A stretch of 64,000 bases of DNA from CAIKZJ01 sp964626015. Lineage in GTDB: Bacteria > Bacteroidota > Ignavibacteria > Tepidaquicellales > Tepidaquicellaceae. Position numbers and translations under genes: made by a program. The stretch is taken from contig CAZVCC010000003.1 of NCBI GenBank assembly GCA_964626015.1, positions 47,887-111,886 of the forward strand, in the 5' to 3' direction. Positions 1 through 7,310 of the stretch are shown in pieces. Position 1 is the stretch's first letter. Every line of letters starts with the position of its first letter. The notes below the pieces were generated by a model that was given only the letters and a program-made list of their open reading frames with translations, did no database searches and was not told where the DNA came from.

Positions 1-316
1 AGGGTCGCAAAGGAAGCAAAGGACGCAAAGAAAACACTTGAGATTTTTTCTTTTATAAAAGTTTGTTTTTATTACACGGTTTTTTAAACATAGTAGCACG
101 GCGGCAAGCGGGCGGGAATTTTTACGGTGCTCGGATTCTTTGTTTCAGTAATCATGGTTATACTGGAACACACTGTTTAGAGTATTTAAATTTCAGGAAT
201 AACATACATTCCATATTATTTGCAAAAGAATATTTCTTGAATTCAAATGAAATTTGTTCAGTTTTTGTGAACTTTTAAAACATCATTCTGTTTTAAAACA
301 TTAAAAGGAGAACAAT
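1..316. other. Non-coding start of window
   Basis: I see no convincing gene here. The first 30 bases are a run of the type gcaaaggaagcaaaggacgc, which resembles the dispersed ACGCAAAG-type intergenic repeat also seen near 51150-51310 and 54490-54560. A TTG-started open frame at 63-278 has no recognisable domain and no ribosome binding site, and is probably chance. Confidence 0.5.
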
Positions 317-1129
317 ATGAAAAACAACAAATTTACAAAGTCCTTAATTGCCGGGACGATGGCAATATTATTCGTTGCTCTTGTTTCTGTTTTAGCTTAT
401 GCTTATTCAACAGGGATAACAGGCAGAACGCACAAGGGTCCCGAGCCGGGATGTATATGCCACAATGCAGATCCTTCATCAAGCGTGTCTGTTCAAATCA
501 CGGGTCCTTCGGTTTTAGCACCAGGTACTACCGCTGTTTACAAAGTAAAAATTTCAGGCGGTCCTTTAGTCAGAGGCGGAACGAACATTGCAGTTAACCA
601 AGGAACAATAAATCCGGGCTCTGGGTCGGGTCTTCAAAAAATTGGTGATGAGCTTACACACACCAGCCCTAAATCACCCGTCAGCGATACAGTAAGCTTT
701 GAATTCCAGTACACGGCACCAATGTCACCTACAACAGATACACTGTTTGCAAACGGCAACAGCGTTAACTTTGACAACACAAATTCCGGGGATATGTGGA
801 ATTTTGCTCCAAATAAACCTGTGTTGATCTCAACCGCAAGCGGAATTAGCAATAACAACACGGTTTCAGAATACCATCTTTACCAAAACTATCCAAACCC
901 GTTCAATCCATCAACAAGCATAAAATTTAATATAGTAAAGAGCGGTTACGTTAGTTTGAAGGTGTTTGACCTTAGCGGTAAGGAAGTAAAAACTCTTGTC
1001 GGCGGAAACATGCAGAGCGGAAGCCATGAAGTTAATCTAAATGCTGCTGGACTATCGAGTGGAATTTATTTTTGCAGGCTTGAGACATCTGATTACTCAT
1101 CAATGATAAAAATGACATTACTGAAATAG
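317..1129 (+). CDS. Secreted T9SS type A sorting-domain protein with a Reeler-like region
   Basis: The 270-residue protein has an N-terminal signal peptide (about residues 1-30). A short cysteine/histidine motif (GCICH, near residue 46) is one residue shorter than a haem CxxCH site. The beta-rich middle part contains the phrase ELTHTSP, which recalls bacterial Reeler/choice-anchor domains. The C-terminus (about 185-270) is a type IX secretion sorting domain with the YQNYPNPFNP motif. It is therefore expected to be exported through the outer membrane and anchored or released at the surface. The ATG start follows AAAAGGAGAACAAT, one of the few clear Shine-Dalgarno sequences in this part of the window. 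The specific function is unknown. It converges on the chitinase gene, with a shared hairpin between them. Confidence 0.85.
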   Translation: MKNNKFTKSLIAGTMAILFVALVSVLAYAYSTGITGRTHKGPEPGCICHNADPSSSVSVQITGPSVLAPGTTAVYKVKISGGPLVRGGTNIAVNQGTINPGSGSGLQKIGDELTHTSPKSPVSDTVSFEFQYTAPMSPTTDTLFANGNSVNFDNTNSGDMWNFAPNKPVLISTASGISNNNTVSEYHLYQNYPNPFNPSTSIKFNIVKSGYVSLKVFDLSGKEVKTLVGGNMQSGSHEVNLNAAGLSSGIYFCRLETSDYSSMIKMTLLK

Positions 1130-1154
1130 TAACACTGATAGAATAATTCATTAG

Positions 1155-1183
1155 TACAAAGCGGGATGATGTCCCGCTTTGTA
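1155..1183. terminator. Bidirectional hairpin terminator between convergent genes
   Basis: A perfect 12-bp inverted repeat (TACAAAGCGGGA / TCCCGCTTTGTA, loop TGATG) lies between the T9SS protein gene and the convergent chitinase gene. The T-tract on either side is weak, so termination is inferred from position and stem strength. Confidence 0.7.
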
Positions 1184-1221
1184 TTTACAAACTTTTAATC
1201 AGGTTGTTCTTTAAGTTTTTA

Positions 1222-2571
1222 TCATTTCACAAGCAGAATTCTTTTTACATCTATAAAATCATTTATTTTCATACGGCAGAAATAAGTTCCACTTGGGTGT
1301 TGGGATGCGTTCCAGTCAATGATATAATTTCCCGCCAACCGGTGTTCATTTACGAGTGCTTCTATTTCTCTTCCTATTGCATCGTAAATAATTATTCTAA
1401 CAAATCCGCTTTCAGGAATCTCATAACTAATACTTGTTTTCGGATTAAACGGGTTTGGATAGTTTTGATAAAGTTTGTATTCACTGACTGTAGATTCATT
1501 GCTAATGTTAGTCGGGGTGCCAAAGAGAATCTGGTAATTCTGAGCATACTCGTAGGGCGACGGATTGCAAGTTGTTACTTTATCCCAGTTTATAGACCAA
1601 GTCATCATACCTGCAATATTCGCATAACCACCCGTCTGGAATAACGTATAAGAGCCGGGTTTCGGACCCGTGCCTTTCAAATACTTTACGGCTGATTGCA
1701 CTACAGCTGTGGAGATAAATCCTCCTCCCGCTGCACTCGGGCACGCAGGCAAACCAACAACAACTTTATCAGCAGGTAATCCCTGAAAATAACCACCGTT
1801 AGTATTGAATCCGTGTATTACAGCTTCAGACATTGCAAGGATGAAATCAGCTGTACCCTGAGAATAAATATTTCCATCTATGCCGTACATGCTGCCGCTG
1901 TTGTACAATTGCACATGTATATAGTTCAAGTCGTTTCTGAATGCATGTATGAGCGGCAGATACCCTCCCCAGATTCCTCCGTATGCTGACATACCGCCCT
2001 GCACGTAAGCAGTTTCTGGTGCAAAAGTAAGCATCATTTGCCTGTTATTAGCTATAAAATAATTTGTTTTAATCTGATTTATGGCATAGATTAAATTTAT
2101 GCAATCAACTGATGTTGGGTTTGTGATTGTACCACTTGCAAGAATGGAGTTGCCATGTTCAATGTCTATATCTATACCGTCAAATTGGAAAGTATTTAAG
2201 ATTGAAGTCATGCTGTTAATAAAGGCATCTCTGTTTGCGTTATTATTTAACGATATCGAAGCGTTCGCACCGCCGATGCTTATCAGGACTTTTTTCCCCT
2301 GACTTTGAAGCGACTGAACCTGTGCTATAAATGTCGTCTGAGAAACAACATCAGGCGTAAAATGCATAGTCATATCAGAAGGGGAAACAGGTTCTGCAAA
2401 TGCAACACAAACAACATTGTATCTTGAATCTACCTGGTCGAGCAATATATATGGCGCGTTGGAATCATTCCAATTGTGCCAATACCCTATTAAAACAGAA
2501 CCTTGAGATTTTGTTGAAATGCTTAAGAACAGTAACAAAACAGACAAACAAAATTTAATTTTAGATTTCAC
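1222..2571 (-). CDS. Secreted GH18 chitinase with T9SS sorting domain
   Basis: This 449-residue protein begins with a signal peptide (about 1-22), followed by a glycoside hydrolase family 18 TIM barrel. The active-site signature DGIDIDIE is at residues 131-138, with Glu138 as the catalytic acid, and an earlier SIGG motif sits near residues 98-101. The C-terminal ~85 residues form a type A type IX secretion domain (YPNPFNP). GH18 enzymes hydrolyse beta-1,4-N-acetylglucosamine polymers by substrate-assisted catalysis, so this is expected to be an extracellular chitinase. With the GH81 enzyme at 38534-41308 it suggests degradation of fungal or algal cell-wall polysaccharide. It could instead be an endo-beta-N-acetylglucosaminidase of the same family, which the motif alone cannot exclude. 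Confidence 0.9.
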   Translation of the reverse strand: MKSKIKFCLSVLLLFLSISTKSQGSVLIGYWHNWNDSNAPYILLDQVDSRYNVVCVAFAEPVSPSDMTMHFTPDVVSQTTFIAQVQSLQSQGKKVLISIGGANASISLNNNANRDAFINSMTSILNTFQFDGIDIDIEHGNSILASGTITNPTSVDCINLIYAINQIKTNYFIANNRQMMLTFAPETAYVQGGMSAYGGIWGGYLPLIHAFRNDLNYIHVQLYNSGSMYGIDGNIYSQGTADFILAMSEAVIHGFNTNGGYFQGLPADKVVVGLPACPSAAGGGFISTAVVQSAVKYLKGTGPKPGSYTLFQTGGYANIAGMMTWSINWDKVTTCNPSPYEYAQNYQILFGTPTNISNESTVSEYKLYQNYPNPFNPKTSISYEIPESGFVRIIIYDAIGREIEALVNEHRLAGNYIIDWNASQHPSGTYFCRMKINDFIDVKRILLVK

Positions 2572-2740
2572 TGATTTTTTACTATTGAATTAAGATTGTA
2601 ATATTTATCAATAGGATAATATATATTTTAATTCAAAAATTAAAGGAATGATGATTTTACATAATCAATTGCAAAGGGCATGTTGAAAGTCTGCTGTGGT
2701 GGAAGTTGAATCCCGATCAATCAAGACTTATCAAGCTTAT

Positions 2741-2992
2741 CTATAACCCACCCCTATTAATCAAACTTAATACGTAATTACTATTCTTGAGAGATTTAAG
2801 TTTCTTCTCAAAAACCATTGCCTCGCTTCTTGTATTGAACTCTTTTGAGAAAAGTAAACTCCACGGTCCCTTGTTTTTTGTGTAAATGTTTTTGTCTGAA
2901 TTATGTTTATTAAGACGTGCCTGTATATTGTTGGTTTGACCAATGTAGAGTTTTCCAGTAGAATCTGACTGTATAATATAGGTATAGTACAC
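2741..2992 (-). CDS. Small GIY-YIG nuclease superfamily protein (UPF0213-like)
   Basis: With a GTG start at 2992 the protein is 83 residues. It begins VYYTYIIQS, followed by LYIGQTNN, the two strands of the GIY-YIG fold, then a typical RLNKHN segment and a C-terminal EKKLK helix. Small stand-alone GIY-YIG proteins of this size are common and poorly characterised; a DNA repair or nuclease role is assumed from the fold. The open frame can be read upstream to 3037, but that extension crosses the tRNA-Phe 3' fragment and is rejected. The gene sits about 15 bp past the displaced tRNA 3' end, so it was the immediate downstream neighbour of tRNA-Phe before the element inserted. Confidence 0.8.
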   Translation of the reverse strand: MYYTYIIQSDSTGKLYIGQTNNIQARLNKHNSDKNIYTKNKGPWSLLFSKEFNTRSEAMVFEKKLKSLKNSNYVLSLINRGGL

Positions 2993-3003
2993 TTTAAATA
3001 TAC

Positions 3004-3050
3004 AAAGTGGACAGGGCCGGAATCGAACCGGCGACACACGGCTTTTCAGG
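3004..3050. repeat. Left attachment-site core (47-bp direct repeat)
   Basis: These bases are identical to 32251-32297 and end at the tRNA anticodon loop. The sequences diverge at once on both sides (c/g before, tttttt/ccgttg after). This is the core generated by integrase-mediated recombination in tRNA-Phe. Confidence 0.92.
3008..3050 (-). pseudogene. Displaced 3' fragment of tRNA-Phe
   Basis: Read on the minus strand this is the 3' part of tRNA-Phe: anticodon loop end, 3' anticodon stem, variable loop, intact T arm and 3' acceptor strand. There is no 5' half beside it. It is the original chromosomal 3' end of the gene, cut off by element insertion; the functional copy is at 32255-32327. Confidence 0.9.
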
Positions 3051-3062
3051 TTTTTTACCTAC

Positions 3063-3105
3063 CCCAAAAACAGTTCAAAATTGAAGTTTTTGAACTGTTT
3101 TTGGG
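3063..3105. repeat. Perfect 18-bp inverted repeat next to attL
   Basis: Bases 3063-3080 and 3088-3105 are exact reverse complements (CCCAAAAACAGTTCAAAA against its complement) with a 7-base loop. It lies 13 bp inside the attachment core and 80 bp before the integrase start. It may be a terminator protecting the integrase from host transcription or a recombination-protein site. Confidence 0.75.
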
Positions 3106-3109
3106 AAAC

Positions 3110-3129
3110 TACCCATTAAATTACCCACT
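3110..3129. promoter_or_regulatory. Left arm-type site candidate
   Basis: The sequence TACCCATTAAATTACCCACT contains two TACCCAYT units. A copy with only two differences lies in the same orientation at the other end of the element (32111-32130). Paired short repeats inside both ends are typical of integrase arm-binding sites; binding here is inferred. Confidence 0.55.
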
Positions 3130-3185
3130 CAAGCATTAAAAAATCGGATATTTTCAGGAAATTTCATCCTGTTTGGAGCAAGAAA

Positions 3186-4241
3186 ATGTTTTTAAGCAAA
3201 TCTCCGAAAAGCGGAAAATATTATTTATACTATTTTGATGAGGATGGTAAAAGGCGTTCTGTCTCTACAAAAACAAAACTGAAAGCAGAAGCGAAAGAAT
3301 TTGAAAAGAAGTTTATAGAAAACTTGAATAATAGTAGAAATGAAGTTATCCCACAGAAAATTTATTATCTGGAAGACATTAAAATAGAAGTATTAAACTA
3401 CACTATTAATAATTTAAGCATTCAAACTCATAAGATTTATGAAAGGGTTTTCTTAAATATGATTTCTATATTGGGAAATATTCCAGCAAAACTAATTTCT
3501 GTTAAAGACATTGAACGATATAAGGAAGAACGGATAAAAACAATAAAGAAAATTACTTGCAACATTGAACTAAAAGTGATGAAAGCAATTTTCAATATTT
3601 CTGTGCGACTTGGCATTTCGCCTGATAACCCGATTAAAGACGTTAAAAAATTTCTTATCCCCGAAAAAGAAAAATTAGCATTCAGTAATGATGAAATAAG
3701 AATGCTGCTGGAAGTCATACCCGAATGCAATTTCAGGAATATTGTATTATTCGGATTATATACCGGTTGCAGATTAAATGAAATACTTACATTGCAATGG
3801 CAAGATATAGACTTTGCAGAAAAGATGGTTATAATAAGAAATAAGCCGAACTTTCAAACTAAAACAGGTAAAATGCGTCATATTCCAATGTCAATTAAAT
3901 TGTATGAATTATTAAATTCACTTCAAGAAAATAAAGAACCCAATATAATTGACTTCAGAACACCTGAAAAATTGGTATTCGGAAATCCTGAAGGGAAATC
4001 ATATTCAAAAAGTTATATTTCCAGAAGTTTTACAAAATATTTAAAGAAAGCACATCTTCCGAATAAATATCACTTCCATTGTCTTCGTCATACTTTTATT
4101 ACATCACTGATTAAGAGTAACGTAAATATAAATTACGTAAAAGAATTGGTTGGGCACAGCAACATTCAGACTACTATGGCTTACATCCATATTTCTTCGG
4201 AAGATTTAAGGAGTGTTATCAATAGAATTGATGCTTTATAG
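3186..4241 (+). CDS. int: Tyrosine recombinase/integrase of the element
   Basis: The 351-residue protein has an N-terminal SAM-like core-binding region (about 60-155) and a C-terminal catalytic domain. The expected active-site residues are visible: Arg196 in TGCRLNE, a lysine near 226-229, His298 and Arg301 in HCLRH, His324 in LVGHSN, and the nucleophile Tyr333 in AYIHIS. It catalyses site-specific recombination between the element's attachment site and the tRNA-Phe gene. It lies just inside the left end and reads inward, while the intact tRNA is at the far right end. The ATG at 3186 follows GAGCAAGAAA, with no strong Shine-Dalgarno sequence. No excisionase gene was recognised nearby. Confidence 0.95.
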   Translation: MFLSKSPKSGKYYLYYFDEDGKRRSVSTKTKLKAEAKEFEKKFIENLNNSRNEVIPQKIYYLEDIKIEVLNYTINNLSIQTHKIYERVFLNMISILGNIPAKLISVKDIERYKEERIKTIKKITCNIELKVMKAIFNISVRLGISPDNPIKDVKKFLIPEKEKLAFSNDEIRMLLEVIPECNFRNIVLFGLYTGCRLNEILTLQWQDIDFAEKMVIIRNKPNFQTKTGKMRHIPMSIKLYELLNSLQENKEPNIIDFRTPEKLVFGNPEGKSYSKSYISRSFTKYLKKAHLPNKYHFHCLRHTFITSLIKSNVNINYVKELVGHSNIQTTMAYIHISSEDLRSVINRIDAL

Positions 4242-4334
4242 CGACTTTATTTCTTCAAAACGATATCTTTTCCAAAACCAACCCATTTTCCCTCAAATCC
4301 CTACCCCTGTTTTTCTGGTTTATTTAATAGATAT

Positions 4335-5243
4335 TTATTTTTTAATAACTACACAATCAAATAAATGCACAACACCAAATGTATAAGTCCCACCACAAAA
4401 ACCTTCAATTATTACGTTTTGTCCCTTTTTAAGATTTGATAATTCCGACATATCTTTTTCTTTAAAATGGCAATCTACTTCTTCCGAAAGATTATCCCCA
4501 AGTTCTACTTTAATGATACGGTCACCAGTTAAATTTTTACTGTCAGAGATTTTGTTAATTTTTCCAACTACTTGAATAATTTTTTCTTTATATTTATTAT
4601 TTGCGCTGATTTCATTATCATTAAATTCATTCATGAGTTTTTCATTTGATATTTTTATTTTCGGGCTCTTGCTTTCATTTTTTATTTCCGATTCAATTTT
4701 TGTTGTATTGGGTTGCGAATTTTGTTTAGAGAATTGTTTATCTTGCCATTCATCTGAATCTTTTACAAAGTTGGTTCTTAAAAGACCAAATGCAAGATAT
4801 ACATCATTACTATTCATATTTTTAATATATAACTCTGCCACTCCGCTACCACTATTTCCTATTAATAAAGAACCGATTAATTGACCCCTTTGAAATACCG
4901 ATACCTTTGTTGCGTTTGCATTATCAAGACCAAACCTACCTAAATTATCTGGGTTTTCCGAAACCTTGCTTTCAAGATTATAATTTTTTAAATCTGAAAG
5001 AATATTTGAAATATATTGAGGGTAAGCAGGGCGGTCAATTGGTAAAGTGACCCTCCATTCTAAACCAACCTTTGACAAAGTAATACTTTTTCCAACATGT
5101 TCAATATCAATTTTATCTATTCCAGATGAATCAATTTCAAATAATTGTTTTCCGATTTTATAAGTTGCAACCTTATTCGTTTTTTCGCACCCGAACAGAA
5201 AAAAAACGAATAATACACAAAATGAAATATATAAAGGTTTCAT
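4335..5243 (-). CDS. Lipoprotein with DUF4340-like region and C-terminal OB-fold (tRNA_anti-like)
   Basis: The 302-residue product starts with a lipoprotein signal peptide whose lipobox ends at the cysteine in LFGCEK (about Cys19). Residues ~30-155 resemble DUF4340 (pattern IDSSGIDKIDIEH, then GLEWRVTLPIDRPA and RFGLDN). After a charged linker, residues ~205-302 form an OB-fold of the periplasmic tRNA_anti-like type (YKEKIIQVVGKI ... GQNVIIEGFCGG). The protein is predicted to sit on the periplasmic side of a membrane. It is the last gene of a minus-strand run of small membrane proteins (5326-7218). The combination of the two domains in one mobile-element protein is unusual. No enzymatic role is evident. 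Confidence 0.7.
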   Translation of the reverse strand: MKPLYISFCVLFVFFLFGCEKTNKVATYKIGKQLFEIDSSGIDKIDIEHVGKSITLSKVGLEWRVTLPIDRPAYPQYISNILSDLKNYNLESKVSENPDNLGRFGLDNANATKVSVFQRGQLIGSLLIGNSGSGVAELYIKNMNSNDVYLAFGLLRTNFVKDSDEWQDKQFSKQNSQPNTTKIESEIKNESKSPKIKISNEKLMNEFNDNEISANNKYKEKIIQVVGKINKISDSKNLTGDRIIKVELGDNLSEEVDCHFKEKDMSELSNLKKGQNVIIEGFCGGTYTFGVVHLFDCVVIKK

Positions 5244-5325
5244 GATTAATAAATTTATTTTACAAAATAACGAATTCTCTTTAAAGGTATTTTTTTCATA
5301 TTAAATTATTTTAATTTACAAATGG

Positions 5326-5916
5326 CTATTGGTTTTTCTTTTTTCTTGAAAACTTGTTTTTAATATTTGACCATGTTAATTCCATCGGGGGATGTTCATA
5401 TTGATATTTTTCATAATATTCATCCCACTCTTTCTGTGAAAATTTTCTTCCTGCTTCTTTTTCTGCTTTATGCCGCCTGTATTCTTCTGGTAATCCAACA
5501 AATGGGTCATTATATCCTTCTTCTCTCAATACATCTTTTGGGTTCACTTCATATTCATTGTTACTAATAAAAGGATTATAACCCATTTTTATCTTTTGTA
5601 ACCAAACAGAAATTACTGAACCCAAGAACGGAAGTGAATAAGCAATTCCTTCGGGCATTAATTCATAAAGACCATATAAAGATAAAACAACGATTACAAT
5701 TTGTAAAAGTGAAATTAAATAACGAACCGGTTTAGGAAGGGGTATCGCTTTTCTTTTTGGTTTTTTGTCATTTGATGCTGATTGCAAATTATTAGTATCA
5801 ATTTTATTGACTGTCAAACAGGACTGACAAGTATAAGTTCCTCTTTTAAAATCGGCTTTGCTTAATTCTGTTTGTTCATTACAAACCGGACACTTATTTA
5901 TTAAATTATTTGCCAT
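5326..5916 (-). CDS. Zinc-ribbon membrane protein of unknown function
   Basis: The ATG at 5916 gives 196 residues (a TTG five codons upstream is less likely). An N-terminal zinc ribbon has CPVC and CQSC cysteine pairs about 20 residues apart. A basic linker (KPKRKAIPLPKPVR) leads to two hydrophobic segments (about 85-120), then a charged, cytoplasm-like C-terminus rich in Glu, Lys and Tyr. This layout, a cytoplasmic Zn-ribbon tethered to the membrane, suggests a sensor or regulatory protein, but I do not recognise a family. It lies between the DUF4340-like lipoprotein and three small membrane-protein genes in the same orientation. Confidence 0.6.
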   Translation of the reverse strand: MANNLINKCPVCNEQTELSKADFKRGTYTCQSCLTVNKIDTNNLQSASNDKKPKRKAIPLPKPVRYLISLLQIVIVVLSLYGLYELMPEGIAYSLPFLGSVISVWLQKIKMGYNPFISNNEYEVNPKDVLREEGYNDPFVGLPEEYRRHKAEKEAGRKFSQKEWDEYYEKYQYEHPPMELTWSNIKNKFSRKKKNQ

Positions 5917-5959
5917 TAAATAAATTTGCAATTATTTATTTTTGTTCTACACTGTCGTT

Positions 5960-6280
5960 TTATTTGAAATACTCTTTTACCATTTCTTGTGTATAATTTT
6001 TATTATCTTTTGATTCAAGCAATACACGAAGAATTTGTTCTTGCCTTCGGATAATAACGTCTTCCCTTTCAATAATAGATTTATACATATTTATTGCTTT
6101 TACTACAAATTCTAATGCCTTAAAAATAAAGTAGACAACAAAAATATTGAATGCTATGAAAGCCAGCACTAATATTATCCACACACCCTCTGCTTCCTTA
6201 CTGCATCCGGATATAATAACTGTAAACATCCCAAGAAGGAATAAATTGATAAACAACAAATAATTTGTTTTAATTTTCAT
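5960..6280 (-). CDS. Small membrane lipoprotein-like protein
   Basis: The 106-residue protein has an N-terminal hydrophobic segment ending in a possible lipobox (IISGCSKE, Cys26), a second strong transmembrane stretch (about 31-55) and an amphipathic, charged C-terminal helix (about 60-106) that could form a coiled coil. No family was recognised. It is the third gene from the 3' end of the minus-strand membrane-protein cluster, separated from its upstream neighbour by about 20 bp. Confidence 0.55.
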   Translation of the reverse strand: MKIKTNYLLFINLFLLGMFTVIISGCSKEAEGVWIILVLAFIAFNIFVVYFIFKALEFVVKAINMYKSIIEREDVIIRRQEQILRVLLESKDNKNYTQEMVKEYFK

Positions 6281-6299
6281 AGTGTTTAGTAATTAAGTT

Positions 6300-6530
6300 T
6301 TAAAATGTTTTTTTATTATAACTACTTACTGCGATAGCCGACCAGATTACGCATATCAACCAAGATAAAATATAATACTTCCATCCTTCTCCCCATGTTA
6401 AAAACCCGGACACAAAAATTATCAGATTCGTTACCAACATAATTATAGCACCTGAAATAGTAGAATAAAACATTCCAAACGGACCAAATGCCATAGATAA
6501 AATTACTGCCAATGTGATACTTTTTTTCAT
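6300..6530 (-). CDS. 76-residue two-helix membrane protein
   Basis: The protein consists of a signal-like first helix with the phrase FGPFGMFYST and two further hydrophobic stretches, ending in SSYNKKTF. The GPxGxFYS pattern loosely recalls TM2-type small membrane proteins. No functional assignment is possible. It is co-oriented and tightly spaced with its neighbours at 5960-6280 and 6550-6783. Confidence 0.55.
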   Translation of the reverse strand: MKKSITLAVILSMAFGPFGMFYSTISGAIIMLVTNLIIFVSGFLTWGEGWKYYILSWLICVIWSAIAVSSYNKKTF

Positions 6531-6549
6531 ATTTTATTTACAAGTTCAC

Positions 6550-6783
6550 TTACCAATCGTGATTTTTTCTATCTCGTGTTTCTTTTTTTATTATCGCTTT
6601 CTTTTTTTGGATATATTTAATAATGAATACAATTATAAAGATTATTACTATTACCCAAAAGAAAAAGGAAAGCAATAAACCAATTTCAAAGCCACTGCTT
6701 GTTTTAACATCGCTACAGGAAAAAAACAAACAGGAAAATAGAAAATAAGTGCAAGATATTAATAAATGCTTGTATGATTTCAT
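6550..6783 (-). CDS. 77-residue membrane lipoprotein with NHDW tail
   Basis: A signal peptide with a lipobox-like FFSCSD (Cys23) is followed by a strong hydrophobic segment (about 34-62) and a basic tail ending RKNHDW. The terminal NHDW and the preceding KKK..IIKKE stretch are shared with the 48-residue protein at 7072-7218 and, more weakly, with the 47-residue protein at 6801-6944 (DNNW). This indicates that the three genes are related or that the tails are functionally conserved. Function unknown. Confidence 0.6.
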   Translation of the reverse strand: MKSYKHLLISCTYFLFSCLFFSCSDVKTSSGFEIGLLLSFFFWVIVIIFIIVFIIKYIQKKKAIIKKETRDRKNHDW

Positions 6784-6800
6784 ATAAATAATTAATTAAG

Positions 6801-6944
6801 TTACCAATTATTATCTTTATTTTTCAAATCGTGTATTTTTTGTTCCTTTTTTTTATTTTTAATAACTATTATTAATACCACAGCAAATATGACAACAAAT
6901 AAAACTAATAATAGTAATATTTCAGGTGTGCCTAATCCAAACAT
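6801..6944 (-). CDS. 47-residue single-pass membrane protein with TatA-like N-terminus
   Basis: The short gene starts at an ATG preceded by AAAGGAGTTGAA. It encodes MFGLGTPEI, then a long hydrophobic helix (about 9-28), a lysine-rich stretch and the end KDNNW. Its first nine residues are identical to those of the chromosomal TatA at 58676-58873, but the FGAKKIPEL hinge and amphipathic helix of TatA are absent. It could be a decoy or regulator of Tat, or simply a short membrane anchor; this is inference. Its upstream region is a near-copy of that of the next gene upstream (7072-7218). Confidence 0.65.
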   Translation of the reverse strand: MFGLGTPEILLLLVLFVVIFAVVLIIVIKNKKKEQKIHDLKNKDNNW

Positions 6945-7310
6945 TTCAACTCCTTTCTAAATTACGAATTAATTTTATAAATTTGTAATTTTTATTTTAA
7001 ATTTAAATACTCATTCTAAATAAAAAGGACTCAACTTCATTCACATAAAAATTATGCTATAATAGTTCTGCTTACCAATCATGATTATTTTCCTTATTCT
7101 CTTCCTTCTTTATTACAATCTTCTTTTGTTTATAATATTTATAGATTTTTACTAATATTATTACGAAAATAATAAATATTACAATGGGGAGAACATTAAC
7201 AAGTAAATACTCAAACAATTTGACTCCTTTCTTAATTATGAATAAATCTTATTATATTTGTAATTTTTTTAAAATCTAAAAACTCATTTAAAATAAAAAG
7301 GACGCAACTT
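6945..7310. repeat. Duplicated ~92-bp leader/promoter regions
   Basis: Bases 6945-7037 and 7219-7310 are near-identical copies. On the minus strand both read AAGTTG(C/A)GTCCTTTTTATTT, then an AT-rich stretch with ATTACAAAT, then AGAAAGGAGT just before a small membrane-protein gene. The upstream copy contains TATAAT, a candidate -10 element. The whole gene-plus-leader unit looks like a tandem duplication in which the proteins have diverged more than the leaders. Confidence 0.7.
7072..7218 (-). CDS. 48-residue single-pass membrane protein, TTG start
   Basis: A TTG start at 7218 lies five bases after AAAGGAG. The product begins MFEYLLVNVL, has one transmembrane helix (about 5-23), then a lysine-rich segment (KYYKQKK..IKKEE) and ends NHDW. 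Its 5' region duplicates that of the 47-residue gene downstream, and its C-terminal tail matches the 77-residue protein at 6550-6783. The same-frame conservation of the tail and the ribosome binding site support it as real. Function unknown. Confidence 0.6.
   Translation of the reverse strand: MFEYLLVNVLPIVIFIIFVIILVKIYKYYKQKKIVIKKEENKENNHDW

Noticed and set aside
63..278. 71-codon open frame at the window start
   Set aside because: TTG start, no ribosome binding site, no recognisable domain, and overlap with repeat-like DNA.
2992..3037. Upstream extension of the GIY-YIG gene
   Set aside because: The added residues are a translation of the tRNA-Phe 3' fragment; the GTG at 2992 gives the normal family length.
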